This document shows positions 10,638 through 23,600 of a stretch of 64,000 nucleotides of DNA, piece after piece. The translations under genes and the position numbers were made by a program. Source of the DNA: Takakia lepidozioides (lineage: Eukaryota > Streptophyta > Takakiopsida > Takakiales > Takakiaceae); contig CM060732.1 in NCBI GenBank assembly GCA_030704615.1, positions 70,785,053 through 70,849,052 on the forward strand. The letters are read 5' to 3'. Position 1 is the first letter of the stretch. Every line of letters starts with the position of its first letter. Under the pieces are notes generated by a model, which did not search any database, had not been told where the DNA came from, and saw nothing but the letters and a program-made list of their open reading frames with translations.

Positions 10638-10669
10638 GGTACATTTAATGAGGAGTGCACCCCCCAGGG
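10638..10669 (-). repeat. right terminal inverted repeat
   Basis: Ends in GAGTGCACCCCCCAGGG, the reverse complement of the left end. The sequence immediately outside resumes LINE ORF1 codons. Confidence 0.8.
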
Positions 10670-10675
10670 TCCGCT

Positions 10676-11028
10676 CCCACATGTTGCAGAATCCATCTTC
10701 TTATCCAGACTCTAATGTGAGGCATACCAGGAAAGTAAACCAAAATTCCCGATTTGGTCAGCTTTTGAGCTTGCGCTTGCATTTTGGCTTTGTCAAGTTT
10801 GATAACCTGCTGATCTGTCTCCGCCTGGACCACCGTGTCTTCCCAGCAAGCTTTTGTAGGCATGGGTGATGGAGGTGGGTCGTTGTACGCAGGTCCCTTG
10901 CCAAGGATGGAGGCGCCAGAGGTCTGAACGGTGGAATTCTTCTTTGTCCAGATCTGGGATTTGCTTCTGCCCGCTGAAGACGCACCTCCGCGCTTCCCCT
11001 GCTTCGAGCTACATCCCCTGGAGTCCAT
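10676..11028 (-). pseudogene. LINE ORF1 N-terminal part, separated by insertion
   Basis: Starts with MDSRGCSSKQGKRGG at 11028 and runs as a basic, low-complexity N-terminal region. It then continues into KSGILVYFPGMPHIRVW and WILQHVGAD, where the TIR element begins. The next LINE codons are found at 5036 and downward (VDGGLAHHFC), in the same frame once one copy of the target duplication is removed. This shows that the two segments were one ORF1. Confidence 0.75.
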
Positions 11029-14000
11029 GAGCACTACTACATGGAGGCGAGGATTAGTGAGTGTCAACTTTAGCAGCGAGATTGGAGTAGAAGGGTAGAG
11101 AAGAAGAGGAGAGAATGTCAATTAGAGATGTAGCACTAGCTGGAGGAGCGCTTAAGAAGTTTTTTCAGTGAGAGGAGAAGCTGCAGACATTCCAAGCAGG
11201 CAATGTAAAATAGCAGCAAGAGGGGGCAGATAGTAGAGGAAGTGGGTGCTTGACGCTTGATGCAATTTGAGTATGACAGAACGCTGTAAATGACAATAGC
11301 ATCACGGGAGACATAGAATGTAAATGGTTTTGATGACTTCCATGGCAAACGAATGCGCAAAGGCGGCTACGCATCTTCGCAATATTGTCCCTCTTCTTTT
11401 CTGCTAGTGTTAATAAAGAGAAATTGCATTGCCGCAGCCTTGGGAATCAAAGTGAGCCAGCATAGAGTGTGAAGCGCCAAGATGCTAGAAGGATGTTGGC
11501 AGAGGGGGGAAATGCGCCGTAGTATGCATGTCGGCTCATTAACGATTCTTAAGGGGCGGGAGAATGGAGCGAGATGATGGGTTAGAGAACTCAGGGTCAC
11601 TGGGGGAACATTCCTTGAAGAAGCGGGGGTGCTTTCAACAGAAGTAGAATGAAAGAGATGGAGAATGATGCTGGGAAAAGATGAATGTTGTCACCCATCT
11701 GGAGTGGCAGGGTTAGAAAAAGTGGCAAGCAGCTGACCCATTTCTCAGGTCGAATTCTGGCTATTTTTTGCTAGGAAAAAAACTTCTCAGCCACTCTCAC
11801 CCCCTCTTCATAAATTTAAAAAAAAAAAACACTAAGGAGGATACCTGTTAGCACTGTGGATGAAAAATGTTGGGACAATCTTCATGTCTCAAGCTGGAAT
11901 GGGGTCATCCACTTCTAAGAATATTCGTTGTAGAGAAGAGCAATTAAGAGCCATAATCTTAGTTAACTTAGCAAGCAGTATATATAGGTTGTGGATGGTC
12001 ATCCAAGATACCGTACTTGGCAGGCTGATCCGGCAGTGAAGTGCAACTTCTTCTTTACAACAAAACACGTCGACACAACTTAAAGAAATTTCTAGATTTT
12101 ACGGCAATGCCAAGAGGAGATTTTAAGTAATTCGGCGGTGACTCCCTGCATGAACTTGCTCTATCTACTGTACCAGATGTGGTAAGAGAATTATGTACCA
12201 ACAGTCAGTAGCTTAGCTGGTTAAGTGCACTGAGTGCCACCCAGATGACTCTGGGGTCAAATCTTGCTACTGACGGGTGTGGTATGGTTCCTGGGCGGTG
12301 TCCCACTCATTCGCCTCCATGGCGCATAAATTGGATGATTGACCATATGCTCTCATGGCTCCCCACATAATTTGTCTTTTGTTTGGTTGTTTTGTTTTTG
12401 AAAAAAAGGAAACACCTGGTAGCGACAGCTCACAAATCAGGCCCCTTAGTGGTGTGAGGAGAAAATAACCTCTTTCAATTTCTCAGAGCTAAGGAAAATA
12501 TTTTCCTAGAGTTTTATGCCTTGAACCATGCATTTGGAGATTTGATATTTGGAGTTTGTTTGAGATTTTAGGCATTTTCTATAAAGTTTCTGGAATTTCG
12601 GCAGTTTTTCCTAAATTTTCACTTAATTATTAGGCAGATTCATTTCTACTTATTTAGTGCCGGATCAGCCTTCCCACTAAGGTATGATATAATTAGATTA
12701 TTTTGAGGATTCATTATATTTGTCAAATTGGTGTCAATTCTCCAGCTGAGGAAGGAGTGTTGCAGTGGAACAATAGGTGAAGAATAATGGCTTATCATAC
12801 ATCATGCAAGATATGTCAGTCTAGTTACACCTCGGAGTAGAAAGTAAAAGTAAAATTTATTTAACGTCCAATGAATTTAGAGAGCCTTGGTGTAGAGAAA
12901 ATGTAACACATATAGATATACAATACGAATCTTTCAACAATCACACTTGCAGAAGGCACTTACAGAGGGCACACTTACCCAAGGCTTGAAAACCGGAATC
13001 TAACCCTTGAAGAGTTTGAATGATCACCATGTTAAGTAAAATTAAAGAGCTGACAAGTTTAACTGATACTTGTCATGGCGACATGATCTTTGACCAAGTT
13101 GTCTTGGTATACATTGATACATATATGTATTTGAAGAAAAATAACACTTATTAATGGTCATTTAAGGAAAGAGGGAGGAAAAAGAACATCATGACACTTA
13201 ACACTTGTTTAGTAAAAATCGTAGGGAGTAAGAAAAAGATAATAGATCAAGAGAGTTAACAGATATGGAGGGAACATGTATGGGCGTAAACTCTATGACT
13301 AAGGGTAAGTGCTAGACCAAAGGCCAAGAGAGAATTTTCTATGTATATTATCACCCAACCATCATATGTAGTCCCATAAAGTCACATAGTGAGTGCAATA
13401 ATTAACTTTTTTTGTTCAATGGAAAATAACCATGAAAGTTGGAGTTGATTCAGTTAGCATACTAGTAACATGGTGCCATCACTTTGCACATTCCCACAGA
13501 TGCCTCCTCTGCAGGTCTGCTGCGCCAGGGGGATGTAAAGCTTGTAAAGCTTGACTATGGATGGAATCACCCTATGAGGAATGAGAGTCTGCAGTCTGCA
13601 CTGAACACTTGTCATGCTCATACATCCATTGTTTTTGTCTACTGCTCATCTTTGAACTCTGGAGGAATCACATGCGGGCCCTGCGACCCACAACTGAAGA
13701 TTTTCTGACCCGTTTCCAACAAACAGATAAGTGTACCAACAGATTCGATGTAATAATCCAACTCACCTTTATCAGGCTTGCCTACAGAGGGCCCCTCTTG
13801 AGAACACCTGGGAATGTCTGATCTCTGAACATCTGTGTTCCACAAAATGATTGAAAAAGATGGGTATCTGATCATTTCCGTTTCTCAGAGACAAATGAGT
13901 AAACACAATTCAACTTAGGGCAAGTGATATGATCACCTTAATTTTAATCCCTTGCGCAGTAAACTGTGATTGTTAGACTCTAATGTTCTGGCTCTTGATG

Positions 14001-14632
14001 CCCATTTTGGACACACTCAGTTCTGTCCTCAGTTGTGTCCTCTCTGCACAAGAGCAGGTAGATGGGACCCACCTCCTCCCTTGTAAGGAAGCCAAAAGCA
14101 GCATCTCGTGAAGATGTTCGCATGCGAGTTGTCTAGACCCACGGGCCACAACTTCTCCCATTTTGTTGGAAAGTAGCCTGTGGATGGATCCCTGAAAAAG
14201 CAAAGCCTGGAAGCCAGTACAGCTTGTCTTTTGTGCTTTTTCCAACGCCTCTTTTGTTGCTTCATTCAATGTGTTTCCTCTGGCCTCTTGTATGTTGTAT
14301 GCCCTCAGACTCCCTTAGGTTATCGTTTGCTAATTTGTTCAAAGGAGCCACTGCCCCCTTCAGTTCAACATATATATGTATATATATTCCCTCACCAGTC
14401 TGGGTAGAGACATGCAAATAACCACTCATTATGCCAAACAGGTGTATGTATGCAAATAATATAGGGGTGTGTTTCAATCGCAATTGCATTGCAGTTCGTC
14501 TTAACAGCTACATTTCAATGCAAGTGAGTTGCACCAAACCTCAATTGGAGATCTCAGTCCCACTTGTTACTTCATCGTTGGGTATCCGGGTGTGTCCCAA
14601 AATTGAGTTGGCAGGGCAGTATTGTCCCTTGC
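11029..14632. other. intergenic stretch between LINE 5' end and UTP10
   Basis: No convincing gene. The first few hundred bases may be LINE 5' untranslated sequence. Open frames at 11136-11600 and 13484-14489 are short, overlap on both strands and match nothing. The region is A/T-rich at 12400-13450. One tRNA-related segment (12204-12274) is listed separately. The 3' untranslated region and terminator of UTP10 should lie just below 14633. Confidence 0.5.
12204..12420 (+). repeat. tRNA-related SINE-like segment
   Basis: The 71-nt head has ends that pair over 7 bp (GTCAGTA at 12204 with TACTGAC at 12268-12274). It has a perfect RNA polymerase III box A (TAGCTTAGCTGG, 12209-12220) and a box B-like GGTCAAATC (12255-12263). 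The D-arm can pair (GCTT/AAGT), but the anticodon and T stems do not, so this is not a working tRNA gene. About 145 bp of unrelated sequence follows, ending in a T/A-rich tail near 12410. That is the layout of a tRNA-derived SINE. No target duplication was identified. Confidence 0.5.
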
Positions 14633-17600
14633 CTAGAAATATTGTGACAAGGTTTCACCACTTAAATCTTCCAAAGTCTTGACTATCTCCTGGGTCTTGG
14701 CAACAACATTCAGATCGTCGACCTCTAAAAGCTCAGCCAGGAATGGTATTGTCTCTGGCAACAACACCAGGTACTCCTCCTTCAATTGCTCTGCCAAAAA
14801 CTTCACTACTCGCAATGCCAACAGCCGTGCCCGCACACTGTCACTCCTTGTGCACATCAAAACCTGCTCATCATCCCCCAACCACAATGATGAATTAGTC
14901 AGTCCTTCCATTTATAAGCCGGTCCAAGAATCAGTTCCACAGGTAGAGAGTAACAAGTCCACATAGACAATAACAGGTAACCCAAACAGTTCGTACACAC
15001 GTCCAAGTTAAAACCTAAACTAGCACAACAGAGAGAGTGCAGTTTTGAAGTGTCTCAGACTTCATCATGTGCGGCAGTGAAAAGCTACCACTCCTGCCGA
15101 CATCATCAGCTCCCGACAGTGGGTGTAGATCACATAAAATTACTATGCTCATACTGTACCAGTCCAAGTGTAAATGTTTGCGCGTGTGATCTACTTTTTT
15201 TGACTTTTTCTTCCAGCGAGCTTATGCCCTGGAACTGGTCCTACTTCATCTGAACCTTCGATGGAGAATCTACTCAAGTCTGAGCTCCACATGCAGAAGC
15301 CGAACTCCTGAAGGGGGACTTGAGAACAAAGCCCACAGATGTTCAGAAATCACAAGGACACGACAGTAGACACAAAAGTGTCCTAGTCCTGTGCTGATTA
15401 CTCGTATAGGCTATTCATATCTGGATCTGCCCAAGCGTCAGGCAGGGTTCACAAACCACAGATGTTACAGTCAGCAGGGGATATTTAGCACGCTTGCACA
15501 TACCTCATGATTCAAAGGCTTCCATAGGAGGTCATTTCCAGCTGTCAGGGCCATTTGGCCCAAGCACGAAACAAGGGCATCATCCATTTCCTTCAAAGTG
15601 ACACTCTCTTCACTGCTCCTGGAGATATCATCACGTTCAACTACACTGCTAACTCCAGTCGGTGGCTCCACCAGCAGCTGTGAAACCAAGGGCCCCAACA
15701 ACAGCTGCACAGCACAAGCTTGGTATAAAAATAATGGCTGTACAAGCCCTCTGCTCCAAGGGAACTTCCTCTGAACTTCCGCAAATGTGGCTAGAGCAAG
15801 CATTAAAACGTGACAAACCTAATCTTCCCCTTACTACGGAGCAGATGAATCAGAAGTCCGCGAAAAAAGCAGCAATGGGGAAACATAAACAAGACGAAAC
15901 CTCTGAAGGGGAGAATTTCAAGCTACCTGGAACTTTGGAGCATCAAGGAAGCCTACAGTGTCATAAAGGAAGCACTTGTGCAACGACAGCAGCACAAGCT
16001 GTCGCAGATGCCACTCTGCTGAGCTCAGAGGTGCCGTTGCTAGATCCTCAGTCATCCGCTGTTTCTTCTTTTTCTTGGGTTTTGGCAACGCAGTTGCCCC
16101 GATATTTTCACTGCCGGTAAGGTTTTGGACACATCCATCCAGCAAGTAACCAAAATATGGTACAAACAATACACTGCATCAAACAAAACCATAATAAGCA
16201 CTTTATCATGAGGTATACTGTTAACTTGTTTATGACCCACATCAAATGGGACTAAGTGTACAACTGCCGTTATACTGAGGACTTCATCTCAGCTTACTAG
16301 TTCATACGAGATAATTAGTTAAGCTTCACTACTTCCTGCACAGAGAGATGGAGGGAGGGTGTACTCATAAGAGATTGTTTGATGGAGCCGACCCTGCGCC
16401 CAACTTGGGCAGAAGAGACAGAGAGAAGTGAAATGAAATGGTGCTTTATAACGTCCACGGAAAGATCCGAGAGAGAGAGAGAGAGAGAGAGAGTACTCGT
16501 AAGACTTTGAGGCAGAGAGAGACAGACACACAGACACAGAGCACGTCCAAAGGAGGCAAAACATCATAATAAAACCACCACATCAAATACACCAAATGTC
16601 GCCCAAAGACAAAAGTGCCTACTCTGAAGTCAAAATTGGGTAAGATTAATCACTGCACACCATGTACAAAATTGGCAACTCAAATCAACTAGCAGAGACA
16701 GTTGGATATTTAGATACCGGAGGTTTTCAGTGAGCTGATCCACAAGCTTGTACAACGAAATATTCCGATCAACAGTGTAACTCGACGAGCCAACGTCCCC
16801 ATTTACAATGTTGGATTGTGCCCACTCAAGTAACTTCATAAACATGGGTTTGAATGAGCTCTCACTCAGCTTCATGACTAATGCCACAAGAGCTCTTACA
16901 ACCGATGTCTCCACCTGTGCAACACACACCAAGGACTTGGGGGAATTCCTGCGCAGGTCCAGAGCTGCCAAGCAGAAGTTGAAGATTTTACTGTGGTACG
17001 AGAGTACAGAAGACCGGTCCAACTTTGCCGCCAAGGCTGCCAGCATTTCAAACAGCGCACGGGTGGGTTCTTCCCCTGTGTCTAGTGCCCTGTTGTAAGT
17101 ATTCAGCAGAGGATCGAGCAAAAGTCGAGACTGCCACTCAACAAGCAACAGCTCAGCAGAAAAATCTTAGAAAACATAAAAGTAACCTTTAAACCACACG
17201 AACAAGAAAGTTATTCTTCGTAATAAGGTTGGAAAAAGAAAAAAACGAAATATAACTCATGTGCTGGCCCCTTTACAGGACACAACAAAAGACTCACTGC
17301 CTTGAGACAATCACTTAGAAAAGGGTGCATACCGGAATCTTTTCTGGAATTAATGAGCGCACTGCTGCAGCCCTAGAGTTAACATCACCTTCAGAAGCTG
17401 CAATAATAGAAGGATGAAGTAACACCAAAGAAATTATATCTCCCAAGTATGGGCTCAAAAATGCACCAAGATTGTCCACGATGACTTCCATAGCTTTGAG
17501 TATAGCACTCATAAGTTGTGATCTGTCCTCCAGGCTCTTCTGTGCTTCTGTACTGATGATCTCTCCTCCATTTGTTTGCGAGCTTGGCAAAGTATGTTCA

Positions 17601-20600
17601 GCACTTACAAGCAATTGCGAGATAACATTAGGCAGGGAGGACAAAGCTTTGGGACCCAGCCTACTCAAAAGCGTTGTCACACATCGCACAGCAGCTGCAG
17701 ACAGAGCCTTTCTCTTAGAGTCAAAAATGGCTATAAGAGAAGGTAAGCAAGAAACCAAAATTCCTGAGGAGGTGGTCCTTTCCAATCTTTTAGCACAAAC
17801 TTCCAAGGCCTCCACTGCTGCATGTTTGGTGCTCAAGGATGCCATTTCAGCAGGGCCAGTCAGAAGTCTTGTGATCTCTGTCACCATCTTTTGTTGGAGA
17901 TAATCATTTTGGTTGCCATCCGTCAAGGGCTCAGTCTTCTTCCTTCTCCCGGAGTGTTCACCAGCTTCATTCTGATTTTTCATCCGAGTGGTGTAGAGGC
18001 GTAGCACCTAGACATCCATTGTTGCCCCTTGATCATTGACAAGTCCAAAGTGCAGGGAAAATAAAACTATGTCTACACTCTGCTATCATGTCATCCTTGC
18101 AAAGCACAAACATCAGTTTCTCCTTTGAAGAAAAACTTCGGTACCACAGAGAGTTGTTACCTTGCGCCGTATGTTAGTGTCCGGATGCTGCAGCAGGGTG
18201 ACAATGCCACTTAGATACGCAGCAGGTGCCATGACGATAAGCAGTCCATCAAGAAGTGCATAGGATGCCACTTGACCTTCTTTCTTGTTCGATTGCAAAT
18301 GCAGCAGAACCTGCTCCAGGAGTGCTACAAATGCTTCCTGTCATTTACAACTATGGGAAACGTGTCAGCCATCTCCTCTTCCATACTACCACTCCAGAAA
18401 ACAAGCACGGGCAGCCCACCAGTTCCTGCTGCAGGAGTGTTACATATGCTTTTATGTCATTTACAATCCTGCTGCCACTTCTCTACCCTCTCCTACTCCA
18501 CACTACACTACAGAATTTGCACTGGTTTTCTAATTACTAGAATCAGTGGCCCCAGACCCAGAACCTCTATATGTCAACAGCAAACAGAGTTTTTTGAAAC
18601 ATCAGACCATATTCCCTGTGGCATAAACAATACCCGCATAGGCAACTAACAGCATGAAGACAGCTTCAGCTACTGATGGGTGTGAAGAAGCATCAATGTC
18701 AGTATGTTCTCACATGGACAAATCTCATCTCACTCCAAAGACTTTCTGCCTAAAGACAAAAACAAAACCTTATCAAGGCTTCTCATCCCACCAAAACACC
18801 AGACACAGAAGCACAAATTGTTATACAGAAAATCCACCAACATGACCATATTCTGTTGGACTTCTATGATCATCCTCAAAAACACTACCTGGAGCACATG
18901 TTGCATGCCATCATCAGAAAGAGTGTGCAGCTGAGCCGCCACAAACTGCATCACCAGTGATAACATGCATGCATCTGCACTGCGCAGCAGTTCAACTAGT
19001 GCAGGCAGCCAGACATGTGCTGCATATTGCCGGCAGAGCTGCTCTGCAAATTGGAGCTCCCACCGTCTAGAACTGGAGCGTTGATTTGCTTTCTCAGTGT
19101 TTTCCCGTTCAAGCAGTCCCTCACTCTCAGACTCCCTGACAACTCCACGCAGAAGTAACAAAAGGAAGATAGGCAAACCGACAGCCTCCTGTGTCGCTCT
19201 GAGGACATGACATTTTTCTTCATATAAGCCAAGAGAGAAACATCCAGTACGGACATTCAGATGGAAGTAAGAAAAGATTTATTGGTTCGAAGAAACACAA
19301 CATGATTGCCCTCAAGTGAAACAACCCCTCGACCGAATCAAAGAACAAACAAAGGGAATTGACAAAACATCACCTAAGTAAAGTTGTAACAAGAGCCATC
19401 CTCCGGTGAGCAGGGATTTGTGGTAGCGCTGTGACAAAAACCTGAAAGAAAGTGCAACATATCAATACTAGCAACAATGACTTCTCTCCCATGACAAAGA
19501 GTCCATGCACAGAAATAGATACAGAATTGAGTGTACAGTAGGTAACACTTGCCTGTAGCAGTGCTGCAGGGTCCTGTCCACCTGTCAACCAGCAAGGAAC
19601 CACTGCGACCAATATCTGCTGGGCCACTTCGTGCGAATGGCTGTCCTTCTGTTCATTGTTCCACTTAAGTCAGTTGCTAACATCACTGTCATGTCTCCCA
19701 CAAAACCATCACCCGTGCACAGATTGGCTGACATGCATGGACTGCTGATATTCCTTTAAACCCACCACGACAAGCAACACAAATTACCATTTTCATTTCT
19801 AAAGCTGGAACTGTGCAGGACACATTGACACGGTCTGAACTGAGGCCATCTTTCCCTTGCAGTTTGTTGATGGCTTATAGACGAATCTATCCTCCTGGAA
19901 GTAGGTATCCGAAGACTAACCTTGGGCGGCTCATGAGTACTGAAAAGAGAGAAAGCAGGGTTTGGGAATGAAGGTAGGTGAGTTGAATAGGTATCCTCCC
20001 AGATCCATATTAAAAGGCTCATTCTGAAAGAGAAAAGTCACACCTGTATAACAGTTGACATCCCAATAACAGAGAGAATGTCCAGAATGTGCTTTAGCAC
20101 CCGGTCAGGATACGCTTTGGCAAAAGCTGTGAGCAAGATCAGGGCTTGATTGCGAGTAGCTGAATCTGACACTTCAGACACACAGCGCACCACTGCGTCC
20201 ACGTTGAAGGTTAAAGCTGTCACACCACCCTTGAACCATCCCCACCACAATATGGCCTTCAGTTTCAAAAAAAGCTCCCCTCTCTTGTGTTAAGATAATT
20301 CTTAGGACAGTCATCCTCATTCCCCAATAAAATCAACCGGGCTACTTGGAGGAGAAAGAGGTTCCTTTGACTACCTTCAAGAGAAAAATTAACACCTATT
20401 TCAATCCCTTAATTTTCTCTCAAAACTAGAAATAGGAGAAGGGAACCCTGCCTTACCACTATATTCTGCCCCACATTTGAAGAAAGCGAAGTGACGACTC
20501 TCTCAAGATTCATGAGTATTAATTGTTGTACATATTCCACACTCATATTCGAGCTGTGGCTCCCTCCTTCCGTGACTCCAATTTCAGATGCAGCAAAAGG

Positions 20601-23600
20601 CCACTTCTGACTCTGGGTACACTTTACCAGGTCAAACAGAGGTTCCACAATCTCTTGTCTGCAAACACAAATACTACCACTGGTTAACCAGTAAAACACC
20701 AAAGAAGGGACTCGGCCACCTTGTCAACACTGCTATGTCAACATCAATAATAAACAACATAAATACAAACAAACCAAAAAGTGCAAGCCACCGCTTTGAA
20801 AAATGTGCACACTAAAGTCCTTCACCACAACACTCCAGAAATAACATGAAAAGCTCAGAACCTCTCGTCCAAATCAGGCAGCCACAGTAGCACCTCCAGC
20901 AAGGCAGCAGCAGAGGACACCTGCCGATGAGGTACAGGCCAGGCTGCACTGGGCTCCTCTGGTACTGTTGGCCTAGACCTTCTCTTTTTTCTTGCAGGAC
21001 TCTCAACTGGAGATTGCTCTTGATTACAGAGGTACTTCAAATGTTTTGAGATTACAGTTGCTGGCACCTGCACGATAATCTGCAATTCTTAGTAAAATTG
21101 TTCTAGACAATAAGCAGAAGATTGTGGACCTTGTCCTCTCCACACTGTGTTTTCGAAAGTGGGTTATTCACAAGCTGCTAACAATACACAATAGAGGAAA
21201 GAGAGGAATAGAAATTTTGATGAGAAAGAGGCTAATGCACCTTCAGCTTGTGCAGAGATGCATGTGCTGTGGAGTGAACAACATCAAATGTGCTCGAACT
21301 AAGCTCAAGTAGTGCTTGGAATACTGCCTCCTGCAAACGGAAGACCAAGGTCAATTAAACAACATACACGAAGTATCAGTCTCAATCTACTTCACCTTTC
21401 TGCAAGGATTCATCAACCAGGAGAGATTTGAATGTCAGCTGGACTCAGCAGGGCCATGCATTTCTGACCTGATGATCTACACAAATCTCCTACTGGTTTC
21501 CCTTCAAACCAAACAAAGTCTCTGTCAAGGACGAAAGTGATGGTGACTAAAGATACCTGAACTGAGGTGGGAAGGGCTTTGTAAAAATCGGATGTCAAGC
21601 AACCAAGTGCTGCTAAACAAGGCTGTATGACAGCCTGATCTGCTGAGGAACCTCCTTCAACCTGCATTACATCAATTTTATTGAGATACAGTGTTAGAGC
21701 ATATGCTCTTCATCCATATCCTAAAACATAGCCTGAGTAACAAATAGAGACCTCAAGGCATTACCAACAAATCCAAGAAAAACATATTGAAGCCATACTT
21801 GCCTTCAGAGCATCAGCAAACATGTGGAGAGAATGTGTCCTTCCAGTATGAGATAGCACATTGGATGATGTAAACAAGGCGACAACCTTCGGAGTATACA
21901 TCTACCAGTGCCATAAGAGACGACGCCGGCAAAAACAAGCTTAGTGGATAACAGTCTCAGCACCTTCACCAACAAAAGAAATGAAAACAATCCTCTGCGC
22001 TACACTCCCTATGTTTTCCACTATCAAAAGAGGTAGAGAGAGCATCAGAAAACTGACTTTCGAAGCAGATACCTATATGCAATAAAAGTTTAAACGACAG
22101 GTATTGAGAGTATGTACTACCAGGAGAAAAATAGCTTCCGAGAGAGAGAAAACCAAGTCAGACACATGGCAAAAATAATTGCTACCTAAACATGCCACCC
22201 ATTATGGATTGCTAGCTCTGTATTTCTTGTAATGAGAAAGGAACAACACTAACGCACATCCCAAAAAATTCTTGAAAACCTCTAGAAAATTGTTCTTGCA
22301 GGGAAGATAAAGATATGCATTGTAGAGTGTAGTGCAGCTGGGGAAAACTTTTACCTGCAAAAGGATGTTAAGAAGCTCAACCTCAGAAGAAGAAAGCTTA
22401 TTGGCATGATCTGTGGGCTGGGCCGACTTGCACTGCAGGTGGTAGCTAGTGCGCCGCTGTATTAGCGGCTCCAAAGCTACCACTGTAGCACCAGCTTTCT
22501 CTGCCTCATGTCCTGCACCTTGCAGTGCCAGTAGCAGTTTCCCCTAATAGACAACCAAAAATGTTTCAATGCCCAAAATGTGACATCTCTACAAGCTTGC
22601 AGCTGACAGTAAGAACAAACCTCAAACCAACAACCACCTACAACAAACTATCCACATCTCTTACTGGGCATGGAAAGCTGCTCAAAATAAGACAAGTTCT
22701 GAGGTTGAAGAAGCTTCCTCAGTTTCAAATGTGGGCAGAGATGCTTTGAAACATCCTTCCACCAGATGCCACGAAGACTACTCATGAGACCACGAAGACT
22801 ACTCATGAGACACTCAGGGTACTCCTGACCACGCAGAACCTTTTGGCACAACATTTAGCCAGAGGTGTATGGTTATCTAGGACATCTCACCAGCACTGGT
22901 TGGACTTATGGCCAAGAGGTTGAGATCATTGATTCACACTTTGACTCTATACTCCATTCTATGGTGTAGAGGCCACTGTCAACCAAGCTGGTAGGGTTTG
23001 GGTATCGAAAAGAAAAGCTACACTAACTTTTAGTGCTGGATCATAATTCTATTAACATCCAGGAGGGACAACCATACCTCTGGGAGTGGAGCCCCAACCA
23101 AGATCCTTAGGTACAACCAAAATAAATGTCCAGTTATAATCATGCATGAAAATAGTTTTTACAGCCTAACAAGAAGCAGTTTTTGTACCTGAGCTTCGAT
23201 GGGCAATTGAAGAGCATGAGCCACAAGGAATGTTACAATTGACTTACGAGCACTATGCTTGAATCTGCACAGGAACGGAGCACATCAGGTGATGATAAAA
23301 TGCACATCTTCTGCAAATGTTTTTTACAGAGACCTCTTTCTTCTACCAAGGTGGACATACTAAGGTTCCCAACCCCTTGCTTAAGGCTGCTGTCACATTG
23401 GAGCGAAGGTTCTCACAATTAAAGCTGGGGGAATCCAAAACCCCTCCCCCACACACACCCCCCCCCCGAACTCCCCAGCTCCCGTCATTTTGGTATTTGC
23501 GCAGCTACTGTCCTTCTCAGTGAAATCTGTGGCAGAAGGGCACAGCCACCTTCTGCACCCTTCAAATATTTCAGGATAGTTTTATCTCAGCGGCTGCCTA

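Larger units (their letters stand above)
5043..10669. mobile_element. 5.6-kb TIR DNA element carrying PPR and OSB gene fragments
   Basis: The ends are inverted repeats. CCCTGGGGGGTGCACTC begins at 5043 and its exact complement ends at 10669, and similarity continues to about 32 bp (TTTATAAAATGTCC against CTCATTAAATGTACC). The flanks are tccact (5037-5042) and tccgct (10670-10675). Read one base further in at each end, this is an 8-bp duplication with one mismatch (gtccactc/gtccgctc). Deleting the element rejoins LINE ORF1 in frame. Both ends hold iterated subterminal units of the type 'accccctcctgta' (5100-5280 and 10530-10620). No transposase is recognisable, so it looks non-autonomous. The interior is dominated by PPR, DYW and OSB fragments. 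The superfamily is unassigned; an 8-bp duplication would fit hAT, but the terminal bases do not fit it well. Confidence 0.75.

Noticed and set aside
10252-10648. Overlapping open frames of 87-130 codons on both strands
   Set aside because: They arise from the polypurine tract and read as low-complexity Arg/Glu/Gly or Ser/Leu/Phe runs with no domain.
12204-12274. Functional tRNA gene
   Set aside because: Box A and the acceptor pairing are good, but the anticodon and T stems do not form, so it is a tRNA-derived relic.
15662-16120. 152-codon plus-strand open frame
   Set aside because: It lies antisense to UTP10 exons that show clear family conservation; it is a shadow frame.
17472-17903. 143-codon plus-strand open frame
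   Set aside because: Antisense to the large conserved UTP10 exon at 17334-18003.
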